Both the position numbers and the translations under genes were made by a program. A stretch of 64,000 bases of DNA from Sisyra terminalis (Eukaryota; Arthropoda; Insecta; Neuroptera; Sisyridae), in NCBI GenBank assembly GCA_958496175.1, contig OY292277.1, forward strand, positions 4,650,001-4,714,000, in the 5' to 3' direction. Positions 41,101 through 49,798 of this stretch are shown here, piece by piece. Each line of letters starts with the position of its first letter. Positions within the stretch are counted from its first letter, which is position 1. Below the pieces are notes generated by a model, which saw nothing but the letters and a program-made list of their open reading frames with translations, made no database searches and had not been told where the DNA came from.

Positions 41101-41275
41101 CTAGTCTTACGAACAAATTCATGCAAATCAAAAATATTTTTAAACTTGAACCTGACGAAATCAATTACGTGGAAAAAAAAATCAAATTAAATTACTTACG
41201 CAACTTAAGAGCCGCTTGCACGCAAACGAGCACACCGACGACAGTCAAAGCCACTAAATTCATTCTATTCAACAT
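34773..41275 (-). CDS. Takeout / haemolymph juvenile-hormone-binding-protein (JHBP) family gene, six exons, 246 aa
   Basis: The full coding sequence joins 41275-41200, 38117-38025, 37962-37824, 35336-35203, 35135-34989 and 34924-34773 (741 nt, 246 codons plus stop); all five introns are GT-AG and phase is kept. Residues 1 to about 21 form a signal peptide (hydrophobic VALTVVGVLVCV, cleavage probably after VQA). The mature start LPTYITPC then SDPKLNDC places Cys32 and Cys42, the N-terminal disulfide pair of the family. Further family signatures are PLYIPEM, KIYGLENTDIHSVR, VNLQGEYDITGRILVLPISG, DGTYIYHFNMDL and a C-terminal NENW...IGPAVTEA-like helix ending in VPLNEIFLP. A third Cys143 and an NFT glycosylation sequon at 144 follow GNGP. 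Length is normal for the family (about 240-250). Family members are secreted two-barrel carriers of juvenile hormone or other hydrophobic ligands, tied to feeding, clock output or behaviour. The ligand of this paralogue cannot be read from sequence. The gene looks intact. Confidence 0.95.
34989..35135 (-). CDS. Takeout/JHBP exon 5
   Basis: The acceptor is TACGGTTTCCAG and the donor GTACGTGG. Encodes VDGTYIYHFNMDLVDKNGRE through FQLDNLFGNKQL. A 64-bp intron with an acceptor TTGATCGGCAG leads to the last exon. Confidence 0.93.
35203..35336 (-). CDS. Takeout/JHBP exon 4
   Basis: The acceptor is TAATTTCTCTCAG and the donor GTAAAAAT. Encodes SIDMKKRKIAAKVFIPRV, GEYDITGRILVLPISGNG and the CNFTF segment with a sequon. 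A 67-bp intron separates it from exon 5. Confidence 0.93.
35747..35971. mobile_element. hAT-type MITE in intron 3 (225 bp)
   Basis: Imperfect terminal inverted repeats, CATTGTTTCCTAACC on the left and CAGCGGTTCCTAATC on the right (read inward), are followed by the GTCCGCGGACCCC-type sub-terminal sequence common in hAT derivatives. A perfect 8-bp target duplication CTTTAAAG flanks it (35,739-35,746 and 35,972-35,979), diagnostic of hAT insertion. It has no coding capacity, so it is a non-autonomous copy. Confidence 0.88.
36267..36683. mobile_element. Fold-back element with hammerhead-like core, nested (417 bp)
   Basis: Two long arms in inverted orientation (from GTATACAATATATAG at the left to CTATATATTGTATAC at the right) meet at a 12-bp perfect hairpin (36,497-36,508 with 36,513-36,524). 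A 12-bp direct repeat TACTTTATTCTA flanks the element (36,255-36,266, 36,684-36,695), matching one uninterrupted site in the relative at 43 kb. The inverted LTR-like arms and hammerhead-like core recall Penelope-like retroelements, but no coding sequence is present, so the class is inferred. The right arm lacks the outermost 30 or so bases that the left arm has. Confidence 0.7.
36432..36466 (-). ncRNA. Hammerhead-ribozyme-like motif, sense to the takeout/JHBP gene
   Basis: The minus strand reads CTGAGGA (CUGANGA core), a single A, GATTGC-TTG-GCAATC (6-bp stem II), GAAA, a minimal stem III TACGTA, and ATC as a possible NUH cleavage triplet, with TGG/TCA able to start stem I. This fits a type I hammerhead with short stem III, as described in Penelope-like elements. 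The extra A between core and stem II departs from the minimal consensus. Activity is unproven. Confidence 0.5.
37221..37526. mobile_element. Palindromic element with hammerhead-like core, intron 3
   Basis: Inverted arms at about 37,257-37,335 and 37,446-37,523 enclose an AT-rich loop. Arms share TTCAGGTTGTTTAAGAT, AACGTTTCGTTACG and GGCTTCTTGAATC. A 14-bp direct repeat TTTAATTCTTTAAT (37,207-37,220; 37,527-37,540) may be a target duplication. It has no coding capacity and resembles paired LTR-like ends of a Penelope-like element (inference). Confidence 0.65.
37459..37486 (+). ncRNA. Hammerhead-like core in the right arm of the palindrome
   Basis: CTGATGA, an A, GTTAC-GATAC-GTAAC (5-bp stem II), then GAAAC, followed by CGTT...AACG as a possible stem III. 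An extra A precedes the TC that should form the cleavage site. The opposite arm has CTGTAGA instead of CTGATGA, so that copy is broken. It is antisense to the host gene. Confidence 0.4.
37824..37962 (-). CDS. Takeout/JHBP exon 3
   Basis: The acceptor is ACAATTGTAG and the donor GTATTTTT. Encodes the family core from GDPKFHVQPLSPLYIPEM to GLENTDIHSVR. The downstream intron 3 (35,337-37,823, 2,487 bp) holds several transposons. Confidence 0.93.
38025..38117 (-). CDS. Takeout/JHBP exon 2
   Basis: The acceptor is CTTTTTCTTTCAG and the donor GTTTGTTT. Encodes residues 26-57 in part, including both N-terminal cysteines (TPC and NDC) and the segment GRKAFPSIIKG. It is separated from exon 3 by a 62-bp intron. 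Confidence 0.93.
38165..38202 (+). repeat. (ATT)n microsatellite in intron 1
   Basis: About a dozen ATT repeats with one ACT interruption, just 5' on the plus strand of GC-poor intron sequence. Confidence 0.95.
39484..40262 (+). repeat. Diverged tandem duplication, about 396-bp period, intron 1
   Basis: Two head-to-tail copies start at TCCAATTGTTGAATAAATTA (39,491 and 39,887). They share ATCGATTAGCAGGTGATATG, ACTTTGATGTTCCAGAAGAA and AAAATGGGAATTCAAAAAAT. Substitutions and indels are spread evenly and frames are broken, so this is non-coding intron sequence. The short minus-strand frame in the first copy is not preserved in the second. Confidence 0.85.
40430..40735. mobile_element. Second copy of the fold-back element, intron 1
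   Basis: Same family as 36,267-36,683: arms containing TGCGGTCCAATTTATATAG on the left and the reverse complement on the right, ending in ATAACTGTTCAAAGTCAGTG. The centre is shortened: the right copy of the core region is deleted, leaving one hammerhead-like core. No clear target duplication was found. Confidence 0.7.
40562..40593 (-). ncRNA. Hammerhead-like motif, second copy, sense to the gene
   Basis: The minus strand again reads CTGAGGA, A, GATTGC-TTG-GCAATC, GAAA. Stem I is better (TGG against CCA), but the cleavage triplet reads ACT where the other copy has ATC, so cleavage is unlikely. Confidence 0.42.
40942..41225. repeat. Local duplication around the exon 1 donor site
   Basis: The block from 41,141 (AAACTTGAACCTGACGAAAT) is duplicated about 199 bp away at 40,942 (AAACTTGAACTTGAAGAAAT). 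The duplicate includes a decayed copy of the end of exon 1: on the minus strand GCGTGCAAATATTTTGC followed by GTGAGTGA, against the real GCGTGCAAGC...GTTGC followed by GTAAGTAA. The duplicate therefore carries a donor-like GTGAGT about 200 nt inside intron 1. Confidence 0.7.
41200..41275 (-). CDS. Takeout/JHBP exon 1 (signal peptide)
   Basis: Encodes residues 1-25 plus one base. The first ATG (41,275-41,273) has G at -3; a second in-frame ATG at codon 5 also has a purine at -3, and either gives a good signal peptide. The donor GTAAGTAA follows at 41,199. Intron 1 is 3,082 bp, phase 1. Confidence 0.9.
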
Positions 41276-41490
41276 CACGAAAACGTTAGAAAAAAATTTT
41301 GCCTAAATTATTTCAACAAAAGGAGTTTTTTTTTTTTTTTTGGTGAAAATTCCCGCCAAAATAGAAAAACAAAACCGTAACGAACAAAATGGCAACAATC
41401 AATTGGAAAACAATTGAATACTGATGACTCGCTAAACGATGTGCAACTGTTGCGACGATCAACTGTTTACCTGACCACATGCACCACGTC

Positions 41491-41498
41491 CTTTTATA
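41491..41498 (-). promoter_or_regulatory. Candidate TATA box (TATAAAAG) of the takeout/JHBP gene
   Basis: The minus strand reads TATAAAAG 216-223 nt upstream of the start codon. An arthropod initiator-like ACAGTT (41,466-41,461) follows, placing a possible +1 at 41,464 about 34 bp after the TATA start and giving a 5' UTR of about 189 nt. Transcript ends are needed to confirm it. Confidence 0.5.
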
Positions 41499-41499
41499 G

Positions 41500-42458
41500 C
41501 AAATTCAAAATGATTACGATTGACAGCGAATTATTATCATCATCATCGGTTGAGAAAAAAGAAAAAAAAAGTGCCAAGAAACCAGCGGGGTACTGGGGAG
41601 TGCGGCGCGAGGCTACACAGAAATCCGGTGGAGAGAGGCGAAAAAAAAATTGTTTTTATCTTTGAAATCATTGACAACATTACACCATTAGCATATCCTT
41701 CTGTAATGATTGCGTACGTGATGATCTTCGGGGGAGAGAATGTGGGGTTAAGCAGAGCATTGTATTCGCTTTGGTCTGAAGATTTACATTTGCAATGATT
41801 AAGGTTAACGTTTTGTGTTCTTGGATCACCTACGTGAGTAAATACAGAACACCAAAAAGGAAAAAAAATCACCAAGTCCAAGAAATTACCCATTAAGACA
41901 TCGAACTTTAAGCATGAAACTGGATACTAAGTATTTAGTACTAGGATTTTTAAAACTAACACAAAAGCGTTAGAGAATATGAAAACCAAAATTTTCCTAA
42001 AATTAATAAATCTATTTTTCATTTTCAACTTGCAGAAGAACATTTGATGAAAAAGTTGTTATAGTGCAAACGATCCGCTTATTTTAAATTTGAAAATTTT
42101 TGATCCATATACCTTTCGGATACTATTATTCCACAATAAAAAACTCTTTTTTTTCGGGTTTATTAGTTTTCAGTACTTTTCGCCATTCTTTAAAGCTTAA
42201 TTGCCATTAAATTTAACAAAAGTACCATTTTCCAAACAAAATCGGATAATAGGTACCCTAGAAAAATTTTCACCAGTTTCAGTACCTATAGATTTTTGAC
42301 AAGGTTTACAACATTTTCTCAACAAAAAAGGGATCCGAACAAGGAATTTTAAAATAACATTTAAATTTCAAAGCTTTTCAAGCTTTCAAAACAGCCAAAG
42401 CTACTACATTTAGAAATTTAAACATACAATCGATCAATTTTAAGTAGCTAAGAAAAAT
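41500..42458. other. Upstream region of the takeout/JHBP gene, no gene seen
   Basis: A short, less AT-rich patch (about 41,575-41,645) upstream of the TATA box is followed by AT-rich sequence. Overlapping frames on both strands show no family resemblance. Regulatory content is possible but nothing specific is recognised. Confidence 0.4.
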
Positions 42459-42518
42459 ATATGACTCCTTTATTTTGAAAGTGGTATAAGTCCATTTCAA
42501 GGACGATCTATATGATGA
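42459..42518 (+). mobile_element. Solo end of the ATATGA-type TIR element
   Basis: ATATGACTCCTTTATTTTGA followed by AAGTCCATTTCAAGGACGAT matches the left end of the full copy at 43,169, in the same orientation. No partner end was found next to it. Confidence 0.6.
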
Positions 42519-42539
42519 GGCTAAAAATTGAGTCAAAAT

Positions 42540-43075
42540 AATCACTTTCGTACAATGAGGGCAAAGGTTCCCCAAGGAAGCATATTGGGTCTATAATCAT
42601 ATCTTATTTAGTGGGCGAATTTCCCGACAGCAACGCCACTACATCCAGCACTATTTGCAGAATGGAACAGAAAATATCCCAGAACTTGAGCTTTCAAACT
42701 TTGTGCAAAAATTGGAGCAAAAGTGCTCTAAATAACTTTGAATATCGTGATAAAGCCATCAAAATCCAAACTAGATACATTCACGTATAGAAGAAATATC
42801 CCAACGACAAGCGTATGGCTCAATGGTGAGGGAATGCCAAACATTAATTCAGTTAAATATCTGGACTAAACATTAAATAAGAAATTAACATGAAAAAGCG
42901 ACATAAAAATAATAGTCCAAAAAATTTACGAACAACTATAAAAAGTTTTTCAACAAACTTCAGACCCATACGGTTGTAGGCTTACGAAATTTGGGGAATT
43001 GCGGCCAAAACGCAAAAAACTAAGGTCCAAACCTTCCAAAATAGAATTTTCAGGACAATAACTGAGTAATTCCAA
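42540..43075 (+). pseudogene. Decayed Jockey-type non-LTR reverse transcriptase remnant
   Basis: Across changing frames the plus strand retains signatures of the C-terminal half of a non-LTR reverse transcriptase. These are VPQGSILG (42,567-42,590), PALFAEWN where ALFADD is usual, FTYRRNIPTTSVWLNG, NINSVKYLD then LNKKLT, and AYEIWGIAAKTQK with VQTFQNRIFRTIT. Stops and frameshifts interrupt it and the catalytic FADD is FAEW, so it is dead. The order of motifs matches Jockey-superfamily elements. No endonuclease or gag part was found. Confidence 0.8.
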
Positions 43076-43168
43076 CAAAATTTTGGCCAGTGTGGCGACT
43101 GTATTGCTACCAGTAAACAATAGTAGACTAAAGGGAACCATATAAGAAGACCACTTAGAAAGTCTAAT

Positions 43169-43438
43169 ATATGACTCGTTTATTTTGAAAGTGGCGCAAG
43201 TCCATTTCAAGGACGGGGTCTATACGGTGATTCTTCTTCTTGTAACTAGAACAAAGTATGTTAATTATTTAATTGCTAAGTTTCCAGAAATTACTGATTT
43301 CATTTTATTTGTTAACAAAAACGCCAATTATTCTCTCCTCCTTAGTATCTTCCATAGTTCCTATGGTTAAAATTGATAACACTATAGGGACTGTTTTTGA
43401 AATGGACTTAACTCTATTTCAAAATAAACGGTTCATAT
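43169..43438. mobile_element. Complete copy of the ATATGA-type TIR element (270 bp)
   Basis: Termini ATATGACTCG and ATATGAACCG read inward, both followed by TTTATTTTGAAA. This is the uninterrupted relative used to define the nested insertion at 36 kb. There is no coding capacity; the superfamily is not recognised and the target duplication is unclear. Confidence 0.75.
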
Positions 43439-43666
43439 CATTTATGCACTTGAAAAAAAAATGGTGAAATTTTTTTCATAAATTTTCATTATAGCCCTTA
43501 TTTCTTCAAAATCTATTACTATAACAGTGAAATAATAAACGCAATTTTCATTTTTGAAAGCTTTTGATTTATGTGTTTGAAATTAAAATTTGTAACATTT
43601 CTAACATTTCCCGCAAAAAAAATAGATATATTTACAGTAAATGAAAGATAAAACTCTAAACTTATA

Positions 43667-44475
43667 AGGGTGATTTTTATTTTGACTTTTTTTTTTGGTC
43701 CCATCGTGAAATTTTGTTGGAAATACCAAAAAAAAAATTCTCTGAAAGTTTGAGCCCTTAATATTAATTTTAAGTCCTCGACCAAGACGTGTAAAGATTT
43801 CCCATTGAAAATACACGGAAACTCTGATTTTTTATTTCTAAATTTCTATATCTCAGCGGCATTTCATGGGATCGCTTTTACCGAAGATATTTTTTTCTCA
43901 GAATTAAACGCTCTACTAAAGTGCCCATTGCGACAAAGTCGTAACTCACACCGGTGTGGTAGTACGGGCCACTGAACCTGATTTTTCCATAAAATTCGCG
44001 TTTTTTTTTGCATTTATCTCGTAAATAACAAGAGCTATGGAAAAATTATAAATGAAAAACTTGTAGAGAGTTTGATTTCCTACAAAAAAGTTCCTGTAGA
44101 CCAAATCGCGAAGATCAATATTAAACGAGATATTAAGCCTTGAATTTTATGGAAAAATCAGGTTCAGTAGCCCATACTACCTCACCGGTGTGAGTTACGA
44201 CTTTGTCGCAATGGGCACTTTTGTAGAGCGTTTAATTCTGAGAAAAAACCATGTTCGGTAAAAGCGATCCCATGAAATGCCGCTGAGATATAGAAATTTA
44301 GAAATAAAAAATCAGAGTTTCCGTGTATTTTCAATGGGAAATCTTTACACGTCTTGGTCGAGGATTTAAAATTAATATTAAGGGCTCAAACTTTCAGAGA
44401 ATTTTTTTTTTTTGGTATTTCCAACAAAATTTCACGATGGGACCAAAAAAAAAAAGTCAAAATAAAAATCACCCT
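43667..44475. mobile_element. Long palindromic element A (809 bp, AGGGTG ends)
   Basis: Inverted arms of about 331 and 334 bp (43,667-43,997; 44,142-44,475) are nearly identical and enclose a 144-bp loop. Ends are AGGGTGATTTTTATTTTGAC and its complement. Inside lie AATTAAACGCTCTAC and ACACCGGTGTG. It has no coding capacity; apparent reading frames are mirror images in the two arms. It shares its terminus and the CGCTCTAC motif with element B at 49.8 kb. Confidence 0.85.
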
Positions 44476-44489
44476 AATACTTATATTAA

Positions 44490-45046
44490 TTCAATGTCGG
44501 CACAGACGCGAAACCCTATACCCGTATTATAAAAGATAGGTACAAGCGACTAATTAGATAAAATTAAAATTTTTCTGGCATTTTTTAAGGGATATCCGCG
44601 AATTAGTAAAATCTTAAAAAAAGTAGTTAAATATTCTGTATATCTTTTTTGCCAACATTTCTTTTTCACAATGGTGAAAAAATGTAATTTTAACAACATT
44701 CTCTAAAGCTTCGAGAATAGAATGAAGCCACAACATAGAACCATGGTGAACAAAAACGTCAACATTTTTAAAATAAATCAACAGATTTTTGTTGGTCCCA
44801 TTGTTGACAACAACTGAACAACAATGAACAATTGCTAAAACTTTTTGATTCCACTGAAATTTTTGAAAAATAAATAAGTCATCCAAACGAAGTTGCAGGT
44901 GTCAGTTTAAACATTAAACTATAAAAGAAAAGTATTGTCAAAAAAAGAAAACAACTTTTATCTAGTTAAGCTCATGGACATTAGTTAGGCGCTTTAAAGG
45001 CAATGTACGTATAGGCATAGGGTTTCGCGTCTATGCCCGCATTGAA
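44490..45046. mobile_element. MITE with TTCAATGC...CGCGAAACCC ends (557 bp)
   Basis: Termini TTCAATGTCGGCACAGACGC on the left and TTCAATGCGGGCATAGACGC on the right, read inward, continue into GAAACCCTAT. TAA abuts both sides, suggesting a 3-bp target duplication as in PIF/Harbinger elements. There is no coding capacity. It starts only 15 bp after palindrome A. Confidence 0.65.
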
Positions 45047-45049
45047 TAA

Positions 45050-46550
45050 TAATAATATTAAGTTTTATCTTTAATGTAATACAACAATTGTTAGGTTTTT
45101 TGAACGTAAATGTTAATAAAATATCACAATAAAAGTTTCTTTACTTAAGTAAAAAGATTTTTATGTGATTTATCGATAACATCCCCTAAATATTTGAGAA
45201 AATAAAATTCTTTCCCTAACTTTTTTTTTTCTTCTGTCGACGCAATTTTTAATATAGGGAATCATCCCTTACAGTATGGAAAATTTAAGGCCTTTAGAGG
45301 CTTAATTTTAATAAAGAGGGTATCCTTTTCTTAAAAAAATGCATAATTTTACCCAAAACTTTTTCAATTCAATTGATAGTCAAAATTTACATTTAATCCA
45401 CAAGGATTGACTAAAAATTCAATTATGTCCTAAAACCATAAACTTTTGTAGGAATCTCCATTGCTTTAAAAGCTAGCTTGATCATTCTTGATCTTCTTAA
45501 TATCAAAAAATTATTAATGAACTATTATTGAAAATAACAGTAGATCAGATGAACAAGGACTTGCACCATTTTCAAGATAAATAAATAAAACAGATCTTAC
45601 ACCATCTTAGGAAGGTGATTTTTTTTTTGTTTAACATAAAAAAATTGGCTTTTTCCCCTTAAACCTTTTTAAAATTGGCATCATTACTTTAAGGGGTACA
45701 ACGATATAATTTAAATAATCTTTTAGTACTTAAAGTTGCATTGACAAACATTTTGAAGAAAATATACTGTATTAAAGTTACTTTGAACTAAAAAAAAAAC
45801 ACATAAATTAGGGGATATAATTTTTTTATTTATATTCAAAGATCTAAGCGATAAAAATGCAACCTTTGGATTGATAAAAATTTAATTTTTATGTGTCAAT
45901 TTTAAATACAACATTCAAAAATAAATCTTGAGAAATACCTAAATACAGAAAGATAAAAATAAAACTTGTACTTTTCAATGCTTGCATAGACGCGAAACCC
46001 TTACAATTATATAATCGACTTCATAATCGTCCACAATACAAACTTACTACGTAAATCTCAAATATTTGGATATTAATTGTTTTCGTGACATATAATTCTT
46101 TTTTAATTATATGTATTAAACACTTGTTAGTATACCTATAATTAAATAAAGACAACAACAAAAAATAAATAATAGCCTAAGGAAGCAGGAAATTCGTGTT
46201 TCCTTTTTTTTTATAAACAAAAAAGTTGATATCCTCTAAACAAATGGTGGTAAAAAGCTTTCTGTGATTTTTTAAGTTTATGAGAAAAAGGAACCAAAAT
46301 TTGATCTAGACTTCTAACGAAAAGATCCTCCTTGGTTCATCTTATTACAAAATGGATTTTATTTTTTTTTAACCTTTAATCATTTAAGTTGGGGATTTCC
46401 ATAGTTATGGGAGCTTTAGTCAATGAAAAAGGGGTTTAAAATTTTTTCACAATATTGTTTAAGTCCTCAATTAGAAGGGGCACTACCTCATAGAGTCCCT
46501 TTCATTATATAAACCTAAAAATTTTTGTTTATAACAATTGAAATCTGAAG
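45050..46550. other. AT-rich intergenic sequence
   Basis: No gene, RNA gene or further element recognised other than the solo terminus near 45,990. Confidence 0.5.
45975..46004 (+). mobile_element. Solo terminus of the CGCGAAACCC MITE
   Basis: TCAATGCTTGCATAGACGCG followed by AAACCCTTA matches the terminus of the 44,490-45,046 element; no partner end is present nearby. Confidence 0.5.
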
Positions 46551-46556
46551 GCATAG

Positions 46557-47423
46557 CTCTGAACGAAAAAAGACAAATTTTAAACTTTCTAAAAGCTTTA
46601 TTGAATCAATTTGAAACTGGAAAATCAAACAAAACTTACTGCATGGGGAAGGAAATTTCACCAAAGGGAATGCTCGTTATGGATAGTACCAAAATATTAT
46701 TTTCGGCATAGGAATTTAGAACTTTGTACTATTTATTCAAAGATTTAAAATTTCGCTAGGAAATTAAGCTTTCACCGACAAAATGTAATTTCCAGGAAAA
46801 CTCCACATTTTTTTTAAAAAATTAATATCTAGGCTGGTTCAACAATTAGTCGCTTGTCGTTGACGAGAGTCGCTAGTCGGTTGTCGTGAGTCGTTAGTCG
46901 GGAGATAAACGGCAGTGCATTCTACAATTGCGTAACGAATTTATTTTTTATTGACATTTATTTATTTATTAACAATTATTTGACACAACCTAAATGCGAA
47001 CGATCCAAATTTGGGAGTTGTTTACAATGAATATCCATGGTTTCCATGTTTTATAAATTAAAACAACAAAAATAATATGCTGTCGTTTGTCGTAAGGCTG
47101 GTTCTACAATTAGTCGCTTGTCGGGCGCATGCGTGTTTACTTTGACAGCATTTGACAGTTGTCGTCACGACAACCGAATAGCGACTCCCGTCAACGACAA
47201 GCGACTAATTGTAGAACCAGTCTTAGACTTTAAACAGAAACTTTAAGAAAATTTGTCGAAATCCGGAAAATTCGTTTATAAATCATATCTAGTGAACATC
47301 AAAATTTTAAATTATTCCCCAGTAATTCGATAGTAAGTGAAGCGAAAATTTTACAAATGCAAAGAAATTTAAGAATACATTTTGTATAATAATCGGAAGT
47401 TATTTTTCCTTCGGAAATATAGT
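46557..47423 (+). repeat. Tandem duplication copy 1, interrupted by a MITE
   Basis: The flanks 46,557-46,831 and 47,223-47,423 together match copy 2 (47,430-47,924), sharing AAAAGACAAATTTTAAACTT, TACTGCATGGGG, TTTCGGCATAGGAATTTAGA and ATAATCGGAAGTTATTTTTC. Copy 1 lacks a 20-bp piece present in copy 2 after GAAACT. No frame is preserved between copies. Confidence 0.88.
46832..47222. mobile_element. PIF/Harbinger-like MITE, composite (391 bp)
   Basis: Termini read GGCTGGTTCAACAATTAGTC and GACTGGTTCTACAATTAGTC inward, followed by GCTTGTCG. A third, internal terminus at 47,098 makes the right 125 bp a complete smaller element. Copy 2 of the surrounding duplication gives the empty site (TTTAGGCTTTAAAC) and shows a 3-bp TTA/CTA target duplication, which points to PIF/Harbinger. 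Confidence 0.78.
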
Positions 47424-47429
47424 GCCTAC

Positions 47430-47924
47430 CTCTGGACAAAAAAGACAAATTTTAAACTTTCTAAAAGCTTTATTGAATCAATTTGAAACTATAAACAATT
47501 TTTCGCTTTTGGAAAATCAAGCAAAACTTACTGCATGGGGAGGGAAATTTCACCAAAGTGAATGCTTGTTATGGAGAGTACCAAAAAATTATTTTCGGCA
47601 TAGGAATTTAGAACTATGTACTATTTATCCAAAGATTTAAAATTTCGCTGGGAAATTAAGTTTTCACCAATTAAATTGAATTTCCAGGAAAACCTCACAT
47701 TTTTTATGTGGAGAAATTTAATATTTAGGCTTTAAACTGAAACTTTAAGACAATTTGTCGAAATCCGGAAAACTCGTTTACAAATCATATCCAGAGAAGC
47801 ATCAAAATTTTAAAATTATTCCCTAGTAATTCGATAGTAGGTGAGGCAAAAATTTCCAAATTCTAATTAATAAGAATACAGTTTGTATAATAATCGGAAG
47901 TTATTTTTCCTTCGGAAATATAGT
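47430..47924 (+). repeat. Tandem duplication copy 2 (empty MITE site)
   Basis: Uninterrupted copy of the preceding unit, ending like copy 1 in CTTCGGAAATATAGT. It serves as the pre-insertion reference for the MITE in copy 1. Confidence 0.88.
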
Positions 47925-49786
47925 AATCACAATATTTCCTTGCTTGTTAAAGATAAGTCTTCGAAAAAACTTCAGATCTATTTTCGAAAAAGATCAATTT
48001 CGTTTCCAATACAAATTTTTCAGTAGTTTGACATCAAAATATGTATTTTGAGCTTTAATCAATTGTAAATACTTCAATCGATCAAAAGCCTTTTCGAAAT
48101 CATCGAAAATTCTCTTGCTTTCTGTGGGACATTAACACCCAAATAAATCACTGAATATTTTTCCAAATAATTTCAACCTTCAAAACTTGAAAAGAAAAAC
48201 ATTTTTTTCCTCCTTACCACAGACAATTTTGAAATAATTTCTGCTCTTTTAATATTTTTTGCCTTACTTAACATCTTACAACAACAATTTTACTTCTGTG
48301 CATTACATGTATGATGACAAATCTACCAAAAAAAAATCTTTATACTCCTAAGTAAAGTCTGTCGTTGCCGCAACGCCAAAGAATTATTAATGGCAAGAAA
48401 AATTGAAAATTTCCCAACATTTACGAACAAAACAGATAAAACGCAATGGTTGAAAAAAAAACATTGTTTCAAAAACGAAGTCTTACGGATTAAGTCATCG
48501 GCGTCTTAAAAGGTTTGCGTATTGATGCAATAAAGTGCAATAATAATTGCAAGTTTTAATCTCTTTTTCAATTAACTTGCGATTTAATTTCTAAAGAATT
48601 TTTTACTTCAACAAATTGAAATTTAAAAAAAAATAATCAAGAATCTACTTTAACATAATAAAAATATTCAAACAATTTCGAGTGGCAAAAACTTGCAGTT
48701 GCAAGTAAAACGAGAAAAGATTCACACTTAAGCCAAATCAAACACGGAAAAGCAACAATCAATATCGGTAGTGGATATAAGTGGTATTTAGCCAGTTGAG
48801 GAAAAATAAAAATTTTCCATATTTTTCCAGCGTTTCAAGGCTTCGTCATTGACATCGAATCGATCAAAGAAAACTCAATTCCGTTTGAAAAGCCTTCACG
48901 AAAAAAAATCTTGATCCGACTTGCTTACATCTTTCCCGCCGCCCACCTCTTCCTATTTACCACCAAATTAATAACAATCAAACATTTTAATTACCAAATA
49001 AATATCTAACCAAATTAAACTATAAAACTCTATCAAAACTTCCACAAAACATACGGAAACAACAAAATTTAAAGAATCAATCATTTCCTTGACTAACCGC
49101 ATCAAATCGTTATCATTCCGGCCAATTATCAATAATTGATCAATCAATAATAATCGTTGATTGATATTAATTTGAAATTTAAATGAAATACGCTATTTAC
49201 ATAAATCGAAATTACTAAAGTATGCGAGTACGAGTACCTACTACTAGTCAAGTGTTTAACTATTCAATGCATAAAAATTTATTGATTTGCTGCATTTATC
49301 TACGTAAATCATTAAAGTGCACCGTTTTTAATTAGCATAGAAATATTAGAGATAAAAAAAAAACAATTAATGATAATTGCAAACAAGTGATAAATTACTG
49401 AATTGAAAATTCCTAAGTTTTAATAAAACGCATATTAAATGTTTAAATGCATATATGAAAAGAAGATAAGAAAAATTAGCAAGAAAATTGCAATGTGGTT
49501 ATTTTTATACGTAAATTATAATCTAAACATTTAACTTTCAAGATCAAAAGCTTTTGCGTGCATCAACGTCAATATCTTTGACAGTAATTTATAGGTGTAT
49601 GAAGATAATGAATGAAAAAAATTATTTTTAAAAATAATGAGTAACCAGAAAACGAAAAATATTCTGCCTATACATTAAGATCTTCTAAATTAGCGTAGAA
49701 AACTATAAAAATGTCTTGTTGTTACATGGGAGCTTTGAAAGCTTTTTTTTAAATAGCATAAGTATCTGTTCAAAAAATAAGTACAA
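47925..49786. other. AT-rich intergenic sequence
   Basis: No gene or named element seen. A short inverted AT-rich stretch with TTGATCAATCAATAATAATC occurs near 49,135-49,165. Confidence 0.5.
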
Positions 49787-49798
49787 TCTATATATATT

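Noticed and set aside
41414..41893. Overlapping frames of 83-116 codons upstream of the takeout/JHBP gene
   Set aside because: They overlap the candidate promoter, are low-complexity (Lys or Phe runs) and show no recognisable domain.
42950..43210. Minus-strand 86-codon frame
   Set aside because: It is antisense to the Jockey reverse transcriptase remnant.
43601..44539. Paired similar reading frames (MYFQWEIFTRLGRG...) on opposite strands
   Set aside because: They are the two arms of palindrome A read in mirror orientation, not a duplicated gene.
47422..47640. 72-codon frame in tandem duplication copy 2
   Set aside because: The matching frame in copy 1 is broken by a 20-bp difference and substitutions, so there is no sign of coding constraint.
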